Below, one piece after another: positions 7,750 to 16,821 of a DNA stretch of 64,000 bases (its first letter is position 1; the number at the start of each line of letters is the position of its first letter). The DNA is from Chitinophaga niabensis. Its GTDB lineage: Bacteria > Bacteroidota > Bacteroidia > Chitinophagales > Chitinophagaceae. The notes beneath the pieces are model-generated. The model saw only the letters and a program-made list of their open reading frames with translations. It was not told the origin of the DNA and did not search any database. A program made the translations under genes and the position numbers. The stretch spans positions 2,668,482 through 2,732,481 of the forward strand of contig NZ_FSRA01000001.1 in NCBI RefSeq assembly GCF_900129465.1. The letters run 5' to 3'.

Positions 7750-9023
7750 TCTTCCCCTGTTTTTATACGTTCCACATTCCCCACCAGGAAAATGTAGGAG
7801 CATGCGCCAAGCAATCCCATCGCCGCAACAAATACCAATGCCGGCGCAAAGCTGCCACCGCTGGCCAGGAAGCCTATTACAACAGGCACAATAATACCCG
7901 CCAGCTGGCCAATGAAGTTAAACACTCCGCCGGTAAGATTGATAAGATGTTTAGGCGCCAGCGTTGATACAAAGATCCAGGTGATAGAAGCAAAACCTAC
8001 TCCAAAAAATGAAACAGACATAAAAAGGATGATGAGCGCAGGTTCGCTTACATAGTTAGCTCCCAATATAAAAGCAGATACCAGCAAACCGATAATAATA
8101 GGTCGCTTGCGTGCCTTTGCAGGAGATACTCCTTTCTTCACCAGGTGATCAGATAAAAAGCCGGAACACAAAATACCTGTGAATGCGGCGAGGTAAGGTA
8201 TGGAAGCCCAATAGCCTGATTTAATGAAATCAAGGCCACGATAGTCTACAAGATATTTCGGGAACCAGGTGAGGAAGAACCAGAGTGTGGAGTTCACTGC
8301 AAACTGGCCGATATAGATCCCCCAGAGCTTGCGGTAAGAGAGTACTGCTTTGAGGTCGGACCAGCGGAAGGCGGTTTTCTTTTCAGCCTGTTGCTTGTCC
8401 AGCAGTCCGCCACCGCTCTCAATATGCGCCAGTTCTGCGGTGTTAACGGCCTTGTGTTTGAGCGGATCACGGTAGAAGACATACCATATGATGCCCCAGA
8501 TAATACCAATGAGGCCTGTAACTACAAACAGCCCTTTCCAGCCTACTTCGAGCTGGATCTTTGATAATACCGGCATCAGGAACGCCAGGCCGAGGAACTG
8601 GCCGGAAGTATACACTGCAATAGCAGAAGCCCGCTCATTGTCAGGGAACCAGTTGCTCACTACGCGGTTATTGATGGGAAATGCGGGTGCTTCAAATACG
8701 CCGGTGGCCATACGAAGACCAAATAACGTGGCAAAGCCTTTTGCAAATCCCTGCATAACTGTAGTAAGCGACCAGGCGATGAGGCTAAAAGCATACAGGA
8801 TGCGCGGGCTGAAACGGTTCACCAGGATGCCCCCGGGTATCTGGAAGGCCAGGTACGTCCAGCTGAAGGCGGAGAAGATCAGGCCCAGTTGTACCGGCGT
8901 GAAGCCAAATTCCCTGTCTATTTCGGAAGCGGCTACGGCCAGGTTACTTCTGTCCATGTAGTTGATCACTACGTTCACAAATATCAGGAACAGGACCCGG
9001 TAGCGGATTTTAGTAGGTTTCAT
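7746..9023 (-). CDS. MFS transporter, anion:cation symporter type, probable galactonate uptake
   Basis: A 425-residue, 12-helix major facilitator of the ACS family (DgoT, GudP, ExuT relatives). The N-terminus has the family block NYMDRSNLAVAASEI followed by GLIFSAFSWTYLAFQIPGG. A hydrophilic central loop separates the two halves at about residues 195-225. It probably imports D-galactonate or a related sugar acid with protons. The assignment rests on family plus position between the dehydratase and kinase genes. It overlaps dgoK by four bases, and 19 bases separate it from the dehydratase gene. Confidence 0.88.
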   Translation of the reverse strand: MKPTKIRYRVLFLIFVNVVINYMDRSNLAVAASEIDREFGFTPVQLGLIFSAFSWTYLAFQIPGGILVNRFSPRILYAFSLIAWSLTTVMQGFAKGFATLFGLRMATGVFEAPAFPINNRVVSNWFPDNERASAIAVYTSGQFLGLAFLMPVLSKIQLEVGWKGLFVVTGLIGIIWGIIWYVFYRDPLKHKAVNTAELAHIESGGGLLDKQQAEKKTAFRWSDLKAVLSYRKLWGIYIGQFAVNSTLWFFLTWFPKYLVDYRGLDFIKSGYWASIPYLAAFTGILCSGFLSDHLVKKGVSPAKARKRPIIIGLLVSAFILGANYVSEPALIILFMSVSFFGVGFASITWIFVSTLAPKHLINLTGGVFNFIGQLAGIIVPVVIGFLASGGSFAPALVFVAAMGLLGACSYIFLVGNVERIKTGEE

Positions 9024-9042
9024 GTTTAGGTTCGATCTGTGT

Positions 9043-10191
9043 TTACCATTCCGCTACACTGCCATCCGTATGGCGCCAAACCGGGTTACGCCAGTTATGA
9101 CCTTCTGCTGCCATTTTTCTTACATGTGCTTCGTTGATCTCTATACCGAGGCCGGGTTTGGAAGGAATATCCACATAACCATCGCTGTATTGGAATACGG
9201 TTTTATCTGTGAGATAGTCCAGCAGATCGCTGCCTTTATTGTAATGAATACCGAGGCTTTGCTCCTGTATGAAAGCGTTGTGACAGGTAGCATCCACCTG
9301 CAGGCAGGCGGCCAGTGCAATAGGCCCCAGCGGGCAATGCGGGGCTGCCGCCACATCAAATGCCTCCGCCATGGAAATGATCTTTTTGCATTCGGTGATG
9401 CCGCCGGCATGGGAAACATCCGGCTGAATGATATCCGCATATCCCTCTTTCAGCAATGTTTTGAACTGCCATTTGGAGAACATACGCTCCCCGGTAGCAA
9501 TAGGAATAGCTACATGCTGCGCAATCTCGCGAAGGTCTTCGTTGTTTTCCGGCAACACGGGTTCTTCAATGAACATGGGGCGGAAAGGCTCCAGTTCTTT
9601 CGCAAGTATTTTGGCCATGGGTTTGTGTACCCGGCCGTGAAAATCTATGCCGATACCCATTCCCGGGCCACCCGCTTCGCGTACGGCTGCGATGCGCGCA
9701 ATGGCGGCGTCTATTTTTTCGTAGCTGTCCACGTATTGCAGTTCTTCCGTAGCATTCATCTTTACGGCCAGGAAGCCCTGCTCCTTCATTTTGCGGGCTG
9801 CCTCCCCTACTTCTGCAGGGCGGTCGCCGCCGATCCAGGAGTAGACCTTCATTTTATCCCGCGCCTGGCCGCCGAGTAGTTGATAGACAGGGGCATTGTA
9901 ATATTTCCCTTTGATGTCCCACAGTGCCTGATCGATACCGGCGATGGCGCTCATGAGGATGGGGCCGCCGCGATAGAAGCCGGCACGGTACATCACGTTC
10001 CAGTGGTCTTCGATGTGCATGGGGTCTTTGCCGATCAGGTACTCCATCAGCTCATCCACCGCGGTTTTAACGGTGGCGGCTTTTCCTTCTATCACAGGTT
10101 CTCCCCAGCCGGTAATACCTTCGTCCGTTTCTATTTTCAGAAACAGCCAGCGTGGCGGCACCTGGAACAGTTCGTAGCTTTTTATCTTCAT
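9043..10191 (-). CDS. dgoD: D-galactonate dehydratase
   Basis: An enolase-superfamily enzyme that removes water from D-galactonate to give 2-dehydro-3-deoxy-D-galactonate. The 382-residue protein matches the E. coli DgoD numbering. Metal ligands are D183, E209 and E235, and the catalytic bases are H185 (GIDFHGRVH) and H285 (PHCPLGP). The N-terminal capping domain starts [20 protein letters not shown]. The residue match makes this one of the firmest functional calls in the window. The gene follows the aldolase gene with a 13-base gap. Confidence 0.95.
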   Translation of the reverse strand: MKIKSYELFQVPPRWLFLKIETDEGITGWGEPVIEGKAATVKTAVDELMEYLIGKDPMHIEDHWNVMYRAGFYRGGPILMSAIAGIDQALWDIKGKYYNAPVYQLLGGQARDKMKVYSWIGGDRPAEVGEAARKMKEQGFLAVKMNATEELQYVDSYEKIDAAIARIAAVREAGGPGMGIGIDFHGRVHKPMAKILAKELEPFRPMFIEEPVLPENNEDLREIAQHVAIPIATGERMFSKWQFKTLLKEGYADIIQPDVSHAGGITECKKIISMAEAFDVAAAPHCPLGPIALAACLQVDATCHNAFIQEQSLGIHYNKGSDLLDYLTDKTVFQYSDGYVDIPSKPGLGIEINEAHVRKMAAEGHNWRNPVWRHTDGSVAEW

Positions 10192-10204
10192 AACGTAGTT
10201 TTTT

Positions 10205-10828
10205 TTAGGATTGAAGGGCGCGGATGAACAGCTTCGACTTTTCCGTCAGCTGTTGCAGATACTCCGCCGTAACGGCCGTTTTTGCATTTACTAATGAGCT
10301 GCCGATGCCAAAGCCGGCGGCCCCGGCTTTCTGGAAATCTTTGATATTCTCCGGTGTAATGCCACCTGTGGGCAACAGGTGCATCTTAGGCAGCGGTGCT
10401 GAGATATCTTTGATGTAAGCGGCAGAAGTAGCAGGGAATACTTTGATCATGTCTGCTCCTTGTTTATAGGCAGCATAAATTTCAGTGGCAGTGTAGGCAC
10501 CCGGGATACTCACTACCCCCAATTCCCTGGCCGTTCTGATCACTTCAGGTTCCAATATCGGGGAAAGGATGAAACGGGCTCCGGCTGCGGCAGCCTCCTT
10601 AGCCGTTGCGGCATCCAGTACCGTACCGGCCCCTATGATCATCTTATCCCCCATTTTGGCGGATACTTCTTTGATAACGGCCAATGGCTCGATGGAGTTC
10701 ATCGTTACCTCCAGTAAACGGATACCACCGGCATACATGGCTTCTGCAATGGGCAACACATCCCGGGGCTGTACCCCACGGATAATGGCAATGATCTTGT
10801 GTTCAAGTATTTGTGAAAGTGTGGACAT
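10205..10828 (-). CDS. dgoA: 2-dehydro-3-deoxy-phosphogluconate/6-phosphogalactonate aldolase
   Basis: A class I aldolase of the KDPG/KDPGal family, 207 residues. It splits 2-dehydro-3-deoxy-6-phosphogalactonate into pyruvate and glyceraldehyde 3-phosphate. Catalytic Glu40 is in LLEVTMNS and the Schiff-base Lys129 is in MIKVFPA. GAGTV (66-70) and FILSP (86-90) are further family blocks. Sequence alone does not separate KDPG from KDPGal specificity, but the operon (dgoD, dgoK) points to the galactonate pathway. It is the first gene of the operon, and the transcription start should lie in the 139-base region shared with the KASIII-like gene. Confidence 0.9.
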   Translation of the reverse strand: MSTLSQILEHKIIAIIRGVQPRDVLPIAEAMYAGGIRLLEVTMNSIEPLAVIKEVSAKMGDKMIIGAGTVLDAATAKEAAAAGARFILSPILEPEVIRTARELGVVSIPGAYTATEIYAAYKQGADMIKVFPATSAAYIKDISAPLPKMHLLPTGGITPENIKDFQKAGAAGFGIGSSLVNAKTAVTAEYLQQLTEKSKLFIRALQS

Positions 10829-10967
10829 GGAATTTGTGCGTATAATTGAATATGGGTAAGATAGAAATAAATAAGTGTATTTTCAACCTTTCCAATATTC
10901 TATTGTAATATGGTTTAGCAAGGTTTTTGTGCCTTATATTCAATTATTATTTTAAAGACAGACATTC
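10829..10967. promoter_or_regulatory. Divergent promoter region with paired inverted repeats
   Basis: This gap lies between the galactonate operon and the KASIII-like gene. It contains ATAATTGAATAT at 10842-10853 and its exact reverse complement at 10936-10947, about 80 bases apart. Between them lies a partial dyad, CCAATATT and AATATGG. No match to TAnnTTTG is convincing on either strand. The symmetric 12-mers could be operator sites for an unlinked regulator, since the operon has none of its own. Confidence 0.4.
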
Positions 10968-12038
10968 ATGAGCACAGACACCGTCATCATAGGAACGGGC
11001 AGTTATATACCCGATGTTATTAAAAATAACAGTGAGTTCGCCATCAACAATTTTTATACTAACACACAGGAGCCTATTCCCAATGCTGCCGGAGAGATCA
11101 TAGAGAAATTTGAAAAGATCACCGGCATTGCGGCCCGGCGGTACGCAGGAGAAGACATGAATGCCTCCGGAATGGCCTGCCTGGCCGCGAAAGCTGCCAT
11201 CGCAGATGCCAATATTGATCCTGAAACGCTCGACTACATTATCCTGGCGCATAATTTCGGGAATGTGATCAAACATACCATACAAACAGATGCCGTTCCT
11301 TCGCTTGCTTCCCGCGTAAAACATGCGCTGGGCATCCATAATCCTTCCTGTATACCTTACGATATCCTGTTTGGATGCCCCGGCTGGGTGCAGGGCCTGA
11401 TACAGGCGCATATCTATTTCGCAGCAGGTGTTGCAAAACGCTGCCTGGTGATAGGCACTGAAACCTTAAGCCGTGTTATTGACATCTATGACCGGGACAG
11501 CATGATCTTCAGCGACGGAGCAGGCGCCTGTGTTGTGGAAGCCAGGGAAAACAGCAAAGCCGGCATCCTGGGCAGCAGCGTTCAATCCTTTGCTGTTGAC
11601 GAACTGGAATACATCAATATGGAAAAGGCCAACTATCCCGGCTCTGATGCACGCATACGGTATATTAAAATGCAGGGCAGGAAAGTATATGAGTTCGCGC
11701 TAAAGCATGTACCACTCGCTATTAAGGACTGCCTTGATAAAGCGGCCGTGCCATTGAGCGAGGTACGCAAGATCTTTATCCACCAGGCAAATGAAAAAAT
11801 GGACGAAGCGATCGTTAAAAGGCTTTATTCCCTCTATGATCAGACGGTTCTCCCGGAAAATATCATGCCCATGAACATACGCGAACTGGGCAACAGTTCT
11901 GTAGCCACCGTACCAACGCTGTTTGATATGGTAAAAAGAGGAGCTTTCCCCCAGCACCAGCTATCAGCCGGGGATGTTGTGGTGTTTGCCTCTGTGGGTG
12001 CGGGTATGAATATTAATGCGGTATGTTATAGAATTTAG
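10968..12038 (+). CDS. 3-oxoacyl-ACP synthase III family protein (FabH-like)
   Basis: A thiolase-fold condensing enzyme of the KASIII group, 356 residues. The catalytic triad is visible as C137 (FGCPGW), H272 (IHQANEKM) and N309 (GNSSVAT). Fatty-acid FabH proteins are usually about 320-335 residues and sit with plsX or rpmF. This one is longer, with an insertion before residue 60, and stands beside metal-efflux genes, so a specialised role (secondary lipid or a starter unit) is plausible. The substrate cannot be read from the sequence. The start ATG follows a divergent promoter region. Confidence 0.85.
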   Translation: MSTDTVIIGTGSYIPDVIKNNSEFAINNFYTNTQEPIPNAAGEIIEKFEKITGIAARRYAGEDMNASGMACLAAKAAIADANIDPETLDYIILAHNFGNVIKHTIQTDAVPSLASRVKHALGIHNPSCIPYDILFGCPGWVQGLIQAHIYFAAGVAKRCLVIGTETLSRVIDIYDRDSMIFSDGAGACVVEARENSKAGILGSSVQSFAVDELEYINMEKANYPGSDARIRYIKMQGRKVYEFALKHVPLAIKDCLDKAAVPLSEVRKIFIHQANEKMDEAIVKRLYSLYDQTVLPENIMPMNIRELGNSSVATVPTLFDMVKRGAFPQHQLSAGDVVVFASVGAGMNINAVCYRI

Positions 12039-12063
12039 ACAATCCTGGTTACCTTTGCCCCCG

Positions 12064-12462
12064 GTGAAGAAACGGATCACACTCATTTTATTTACTGTTT
12101 ACCTTATTTCAGGTACAGGGCTGCGGGAAATAGCTAAATTACCCGTGCTCTTTCAGCATTTCTATGAGCATAAGTTACTAAACAACCATATTACGTTCTC
12201 CGAATATATCACCGATCATTATAATAATATCCCACATACGGATGACGATGAAGATCGGGACAACCAGCTGCCATTTAAACAGGTAGATTCCAATACATCG
12301 CTCAGTCCGGTTATACCTGCTTCTTATTTTGTTGACCTGAGAAAGCCCCTGCTTCCATTAACCGCCGGCAAAACTTTTTCCAGGAACGATCATTTTATCC
12401 CTTCCGCCCTTATCAGCAAGATCTGGCAGCCTCCAAAGCCAGGGTCATCCATCGTGGCATAA
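12064..12462 (+). CDS. Small exported protein of metal-efflux operons, function unknown
   Basis: I recognise this as a small Bacteroidota family that usually sits directly before CzcA/CusA-type genes. It has a signal peptide (KKRITLILFTVYLIS), then a helix with LREIAKLPVLFQHFYEHK, then ITFSEYITDHY, an acidic run TDDDEDRDNQ and LPFK. The spaced histidines and acidic cluster suggest metal binding in the periplasm, but this is inference. A GTG at 12064 is preferred as the start because it precedes the KK-plus-hydrophobic signal peptide; the frame is also open from an ATG at 12016 inside the synthase gene. A TACCTTTG box at 12050-12057 would give an almost leaderless message if used. Confidence 0.6.
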   Translation: MKKRITLILFTVYLISGTGLREIAKLPVLFQHFYEHKLLNNHITFSEYITDHYNNIPHTDDDEDRDNQLPFKQVDSNTSLSPVIPASYFVDLRKPLLPLTAGKTFSRNDHFIPSALISKIWQPPKPGSSIVA

Positions 12463-12508
12463 GGCATAATCTGCCTGTACTCATTTACGGATCGATCAAA
12501 TTAAATCT

Positions 12509-15500
12509 ATGTTGAATCAGATTATCGGGTTTTCCGTAAGGAATAAACTCGTGGTGGCATTATTTACTATCGCCCTTATTATATATGGCTTTTTCGAACT
12601 CTTTAAACTACCGGTAGATGCTGTACCGGACATTACCAATAACCAGGTCCAGATCATTACAATAGCCCCTTCTTACGGCGCTACGGATATTGAGCGCCTG
12701 GTGACCTTCCCGGTTGAACAGGCCAGCAGCAATATAGCCGGCATCACGGAGATCCGCAGTTATAGCCGGTTTGGCCTTTCACTGGTTACACTGGTGTTTA
12801 ATGACGATGTTGATATATACCTCGCCCGGCAACAGGTATCTGAAAGGCTGGCAGTTATACAGGAATCCATACCGGACGGTATCGGTAAACCTGAAATGGG
12901 GCCTATTTCCACCGGCCTGGGAGAGATCTACCAATACGTGGTGAAACCCCAAAAAGGGTACGAAAACAAATACAACATCACCGAGCTGCGCACTATCCAG
13001 GATTGGATCGTTCGCCGGCAACTGCTCGGCGTGAAAGGTGTAGCCGAAGTAAGCAGCTTTGGCGGTAAACTGAAGCAATACCAGGTGGCCATTAACCCCG
13101 GTAAACTGCAGGCACACGGTGTTACTATCACGGATGTGTTCAACGCACTGGAAACAAACAATGAAAACACCGGGGGCTCTTATATCGAAAAGCAATCCAC
13201 TGTGCTGTACATCAGGAGTGAGGGGCTTATCGAAAGCAAAGAAGATATTGAGAATGTAGTGATCAGGAACGTCAACGGCGGTGCCCCCCTGCTCATACGG
13301 GATGTTGCGGAGGTAAACATCGGCGCAGCCACAAGGTATGGCGCGCTCACTTACAATAATGAAGGAGAAGTGTCCGGCGCTATTGTGATGATGCTTAAAG
13401 GCGCCAATAGTAATGTGGTGATCAAAAACATCAAAAGCAAAATTGCGGAGATCCAGGAAACACTGCCTGAAGGTGTGGTAATAGAGCCATTCCTGGACCG
13501 TACCAATATGGTCAGCAATGCCATTCAAACAGTGCAGACAAATCTTTTGGAAGGAGCGCTGATCGTTGTATTTGTGCTGGTGATCTTCCTGGGTAATTTA
13601 AGGGCGGGACTGCTGGTGGCTTCGGTGATCCCGCTGTCTATGCTGTTTGCTGTAATTATGATGAACCTCTTTGGCGTAAGTGGTAACCTCATGAGCCTCG
13701 GCGCGCTGGATTTCGGGCTTATTGTTGATGGTGCCGTGATCATCGTGGAAGCAGTAATGCACCAGCTCAGCCACAGGAAGAAACTGCTTTCCCGCCAGGA
13801 TATGGATAAAGAAGTAAAGAGTGCTTCTTCTAAAATGATGAACAGTGCGGTATTCGGACAGATCATTATCCTCATCGTTTATCTCCCCATCTTCAGCCTG
13901 GAAGGGATTGAAGGGAAGATGTTCAAACCCATGGCACAAACGGTAGCATTTGCCCTGCTGGGGGCCTTTATACTCTCGCTCACTTACATCCCCATGATGA
14001 GCAGCCTTGTTCTGAGCCGGAAGATCAAAGTAAAACAGAACCTCTCAGACCGCATCATGGCTAAGATCGAAGTACGCTACAGATCGTTGCTTACAAAGGC
14101 ACTGAAGGTGCCGAAGATCATCGTAGCCACGGTGGTTGTATTATTTGTGCTGGCGGTGTTTGTGCTTACCCGGCTGGGCGGAGAATTTATTCCCTCTATT
14201 GAAGAAGGCGATTTTGCGGTGGAAACACGTGTGCTTTCCGGCAGTAACCTCAATACCACTATTGAAAACGTTCAGAAGGTAGCAGGCATCCTGAAAAGCC
14301 GCTTTCCAGAAGTGAAAAATATTGTAACCAAGATCGGCAGCAGTGAAGTACCCACAGAGCCGCTTCCGATGGATATGGGTGATATGATCATTAATCTGAA
14401 ACCTAAATCGGAATGGACTTCCGCCACATCCTTTGATGAGCTTTCAGATAAAATGGGAACCGCCGCCACAGAAGTGCCGGGGGTAACCACCAGCTTTCAG
14501 TTTCCCGTGCAGATGCGGTTCAATGAACTGATGACGGGGGCCAGGCAGGATGTGGTGTGTAAGATCTTCGGGGAGGACCTGGATACATTGGGCATCTACG
14601 CCAAACAGCTCGGCAACATCGTTAAAACCGTAAAAGGCACTACTGAACTCTATGTAGAGCAGATCACCGGAACACAGCAGATTGTTGTGAAATATAACCG
14701 CGCCGCCATTGCGCAGTACGGATTAAATATTGCGGACATCAACCGGAACATCAATGCCGCATTTGCAGGCCAGAGCACCGGCCTTGTCTTTGAAGGAGAA
14801 AAACGTTTTGACCTGGTTGTACGCCTGCAAAACGAGCAACGTACAGATATCAGGGATGTACAGAACCTGCTGATCCCCACCCCTGCCGGCACACAGATCC
14901 CCCTGAACCAGGTGGCCGCTGTAAAACTGGTAGACAGTCCCAGCCAGATCCAGCGGGAAGATACCAGGAGAAGGATCCTGGTGGGCTTCAATGTAAGTGG
15001 CCGGGATGTGGAAAGCATTGTGAAAGAATTGCAGGAGAAGGTCCGTGCCGGCATAAAACTACCCACGGGTTATTCCGTTAGCTATGGCGGCTCTTTCGAA
15101 AACCTGAACGAAGCAAAGGCAAGGCTTTCTGTGGCTGTACCCGTTTCTTTAATCCTCATATTCCTGCTATTGTACTTCGCTTTCAGTTCCATTAAATATG
15201 GCCTGCTTATCTATACGGCCATCCCACTTTCTGCCATAGGCGGCATCTTCCTGCTGGCATTGCGCGGCATGCCATTCAGCATAAGCGCCGGGGTAGGTTT
15301 TATTGCCCTTTTTGGCATCGCTGTTTTAAATGGGATTGTACTGGTGGCAGAATTCAACAGGATCAAAAATTCAGGAGAAACCGATATGAAGAAAATTGTT
15401 GTCCAGGGAACCGTAACCCGTTTAAGACCGGTGATGATGACGGCCTTTGTAGCTTCGCTTGGTTTTTTACCGATGGCATTGAGCAACGGTGCAGGTGCCG

Positions 15501-16819
15501 CTGTTCAAAGGCCACTGGCAACAGTGGTGATCGGTGGACTTATGATTGCTACATTGCTTACACTTTTTGTGCTGCCGATCCTTTACATCGCTTTTGAAAA
15601 AGCGGTTAAGCTAAAGCCGAAGAAAGTTGTTGTTGGGGCCATGCTGCTGCTCACTGCTTTACCATCTGTAGCACAAAAACCTATTGGTATAGCGGAAGCG
15701 CTGGATACAGCAGTGGCCAACAATCTGCTGGTACAGAACCGCAAACTGAGAGCTGAACAGGCAAAAGCGCTGATCAGATCGGGCGTAAATCTTCCGAAAA
15801 CTTCTATCAATGCAGAATATGGCAAGTTCAACAGCCCGTTTTCAGATGACAGGATATCCGTGATGCAAAATTTCAGCCTGCCTACTGTGTACCAGCAGCA
15901 AAGCAAACAGTTGAGTGAGGAATGGAAAGTGGCATTGCTGGAAGTAGAGCTTAAGGAAGCGGAGATCAGGAAACTCACCACTACTATATTTTACGAGCTG
16001 TTGCTGACCGGTGAAAAGGAATCTTTGCTGCGTAAGATGGACACTACCTACAGCGCCTTCCTGCGAAAAGCCGAACTGCGGCTGAAGGCAGGAGAAACCA
16101 ATATGCTGGAGAAAACCAGTGCCGAAAACCAGCTCATGCAACTCAGGATCTGGCAAAAGGGCCTCAAGCAGGAGAAGACCATACTCCTGCAACAGTTTAT
16201 GCTGTTACTCAATACAAACGACCTGCGCATACCGGAAGCAACCGCCTATAAGCTGGATACACCTTTACCAGATACCGCCACGCTGGCAGCACACCCTGCA
16301 CTGAAATTACAGCAGCAACAGGAGAAAGCAGCACAGGCAGCTGTATTGGTGGAAAGATCGAAGCTCCTGCCGGAATTCAGTGTTGGTTACAACAACCTGA
16401 GTATCCGGGATGGGCTTACTTATACACGTTCGGATCGCTTTCAGTCTTTTCAGCTGGGCCTGGAAGTCCCGATATTTTCGCGATCTCAGAAAGCCAGGGT
16501 GAAGTCTGCCAGAACTTTTCAAAGCATTGCCCAAAACGAAACAGCCTACCGTACAAAAGTGCTGCATGCTGAATTCTCCGGTGCCTTAAGCCAGGTAGAA
16601 CAATTCCGGGAAATTGTATCGGACTTTGAAAAAAGCACGTTGAAAAATGCGCAGGAGATCACTGCTACCCTTAACAGGCAACTGCAGGGCGGTGAAATTA
16701 ATTTCCTGGAATGGACGGTGTTAAATCAGCAATCGCTGAGCACACAGCTCGAATACCTGGACGCCGTTAAAAACCTGAACAATAGCATTATTAACCTGAA
16801 CTACCTTTTAGCTAAATAA
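12509..16819 (+). CDS. CzcA/CusA heavy-metal RND pump fused to a TolC-like outer-membrane channel
   Basis: A 1436-residue fusion. Residues 1 to about 1035 are an HME-type RND permease driven by protons. TM4 carries DFGLIVDGAVIIVE with D401, D407 and E414, the mark of metal-exporting RND pumps. From about residue 1040 a signal-peptide-like stretch (KKVVVGAMLLLTALPSVAQ) leads into a TolC-family domain with coiled coils up to the end. Such fusions are known in Bacteroidota. The inner-membrane pump and outer-membrane duct are encoded as one chain, which must be cleaved or span the periplasm. The substrate is likely a divalent or monovalent metal. The adaptor gene follows two bases later. Confidence 0.93.
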   Translation: MLNQIIGFSVRNKLVVALFTIALIIYGFFELFKLPVDAVPDITNNQVQIITIAPSYGATDIERLVTFPVEQASSNIAGITEIRSYSRFGLSLVTLVFNDDVDIYLARQQVSERLAVIQESIPDGIGKPEMGPISTGLGEIYQYVVKPQKGYENKYNITELRTIQDWIVRRQLLGVKGVAEVSSFGGKLKQYQVAINPGKLQAHGVTITDVFNALETNNENTGGSYIEKQSTVLYIRSEGLIESKEDIENVVIRNVNGGAPLLIRDVAEVNIGAATRYGALTYNNEGEVSGAIVMMLKGANSNVVIKNIKSKIAEIQETLPEGVVIEPFLDRTNMVSNAIQTVQTNLLEGALIVVFVLVIFLGNLRAGLLVASVIPLSMLFAVIMMNLFGVSGNLMSLGALDFGLIVDGAVIIVEAVMHQLSHRKKLLSRQDMDKEVKSASSKMMNSAVFGQIIILIVYLPIFSLEGIEGKMFKPMAQTVAFALLGAFILSLTYIPMMSSLVLSRKIKVKQNLSDRIMAKIEVRYRSLLTKALKVPKIIVATVVVLFVLAVFVLTRLGGEFIPSIEEGDFAVETRVLSGSNLNTTIENVQKVAGILKSRFPEVKNIVTKIGSSEVPTEPLPMDMGDMIINLKPKSEWTSATSFDELSDKMGTAATEVPGVTTSFQFPVQMRFNELMTGARQDVVCKIFGEDLDTLGIYAKQLGNIVKTVKGTTELYVEQITGTQQIVVKYNRAAIAQYGLNIADINRNINAAFAGQSTGLVFEGEKRFDLVVRLQNEQRTDIRDVQNLLIPTPAGTQIPLNQVAAVKLVDSPSQIQREDTRRRILVGFNVSGRDVESIVKELQEKVRAGIKLPTGYSVSYGGSFENLNEAKARLSVAVPVSLILIFLLLYFAFSSIKYGLLIYTAIPLSAIGGIFLLALRGMPFSISAGVGFIALFGIAVLNGIVLVAEFNRIKNSGETDMKKIVVQGTVTRLRPVMMTAFVASLGFLPMALSNGAGAAVQRPLATVVIGGLMIATLLTLFVLPILYIAFEKAVKLKPKKVVVGAMLLLTALPSVAQKPIGIAEALDTAVANNLLVQNRKLRAEQAKALIRSGVNLPKTSINAEYGKFNSPFSDDRISVMQNFSLPTVYQQQSKQLSEEWKVALLEVELKEAEIRKLTTTIFYELLLTGEKESLLRKMDTTYSAFLRKAELRLKAGETNMLEKTSAENQLMQLRIWQKGLKQEKTILLQQFMLLLNTNDLRIPEATAYKLDTPLPDTATLAAHPALKLQQQQEKAAQAAVLVERSKLLPEFSVGYNNLSIRDGLTYTRSDRFQSFQLGLEVPIFSRSQKARVKSARTFQSIAQNETAYRTKVLHAEFSGALSQVEQFREIVSDFEKSTLKNAQEITATLNRQLQGGEINFLEWTVLNQQSLSTQLEYLDAVKNLNNSIINLNYLLAK

Positions 16820-16821
16820 TC

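Noticed and set aside
9022..9879. A 285-codon plus-strand frame opposite dgoD
   Set aside because: DgoD has every catalytic residue in place on the other strand; the plus frame is a mirror artefact.
12509..16819. Frameshift or assembly error joining czcA and tolC genes
   Set aside because: The frame is continuous and both halves are complete. CzcA-TolC fusions of this length are known in Bacteroidota.
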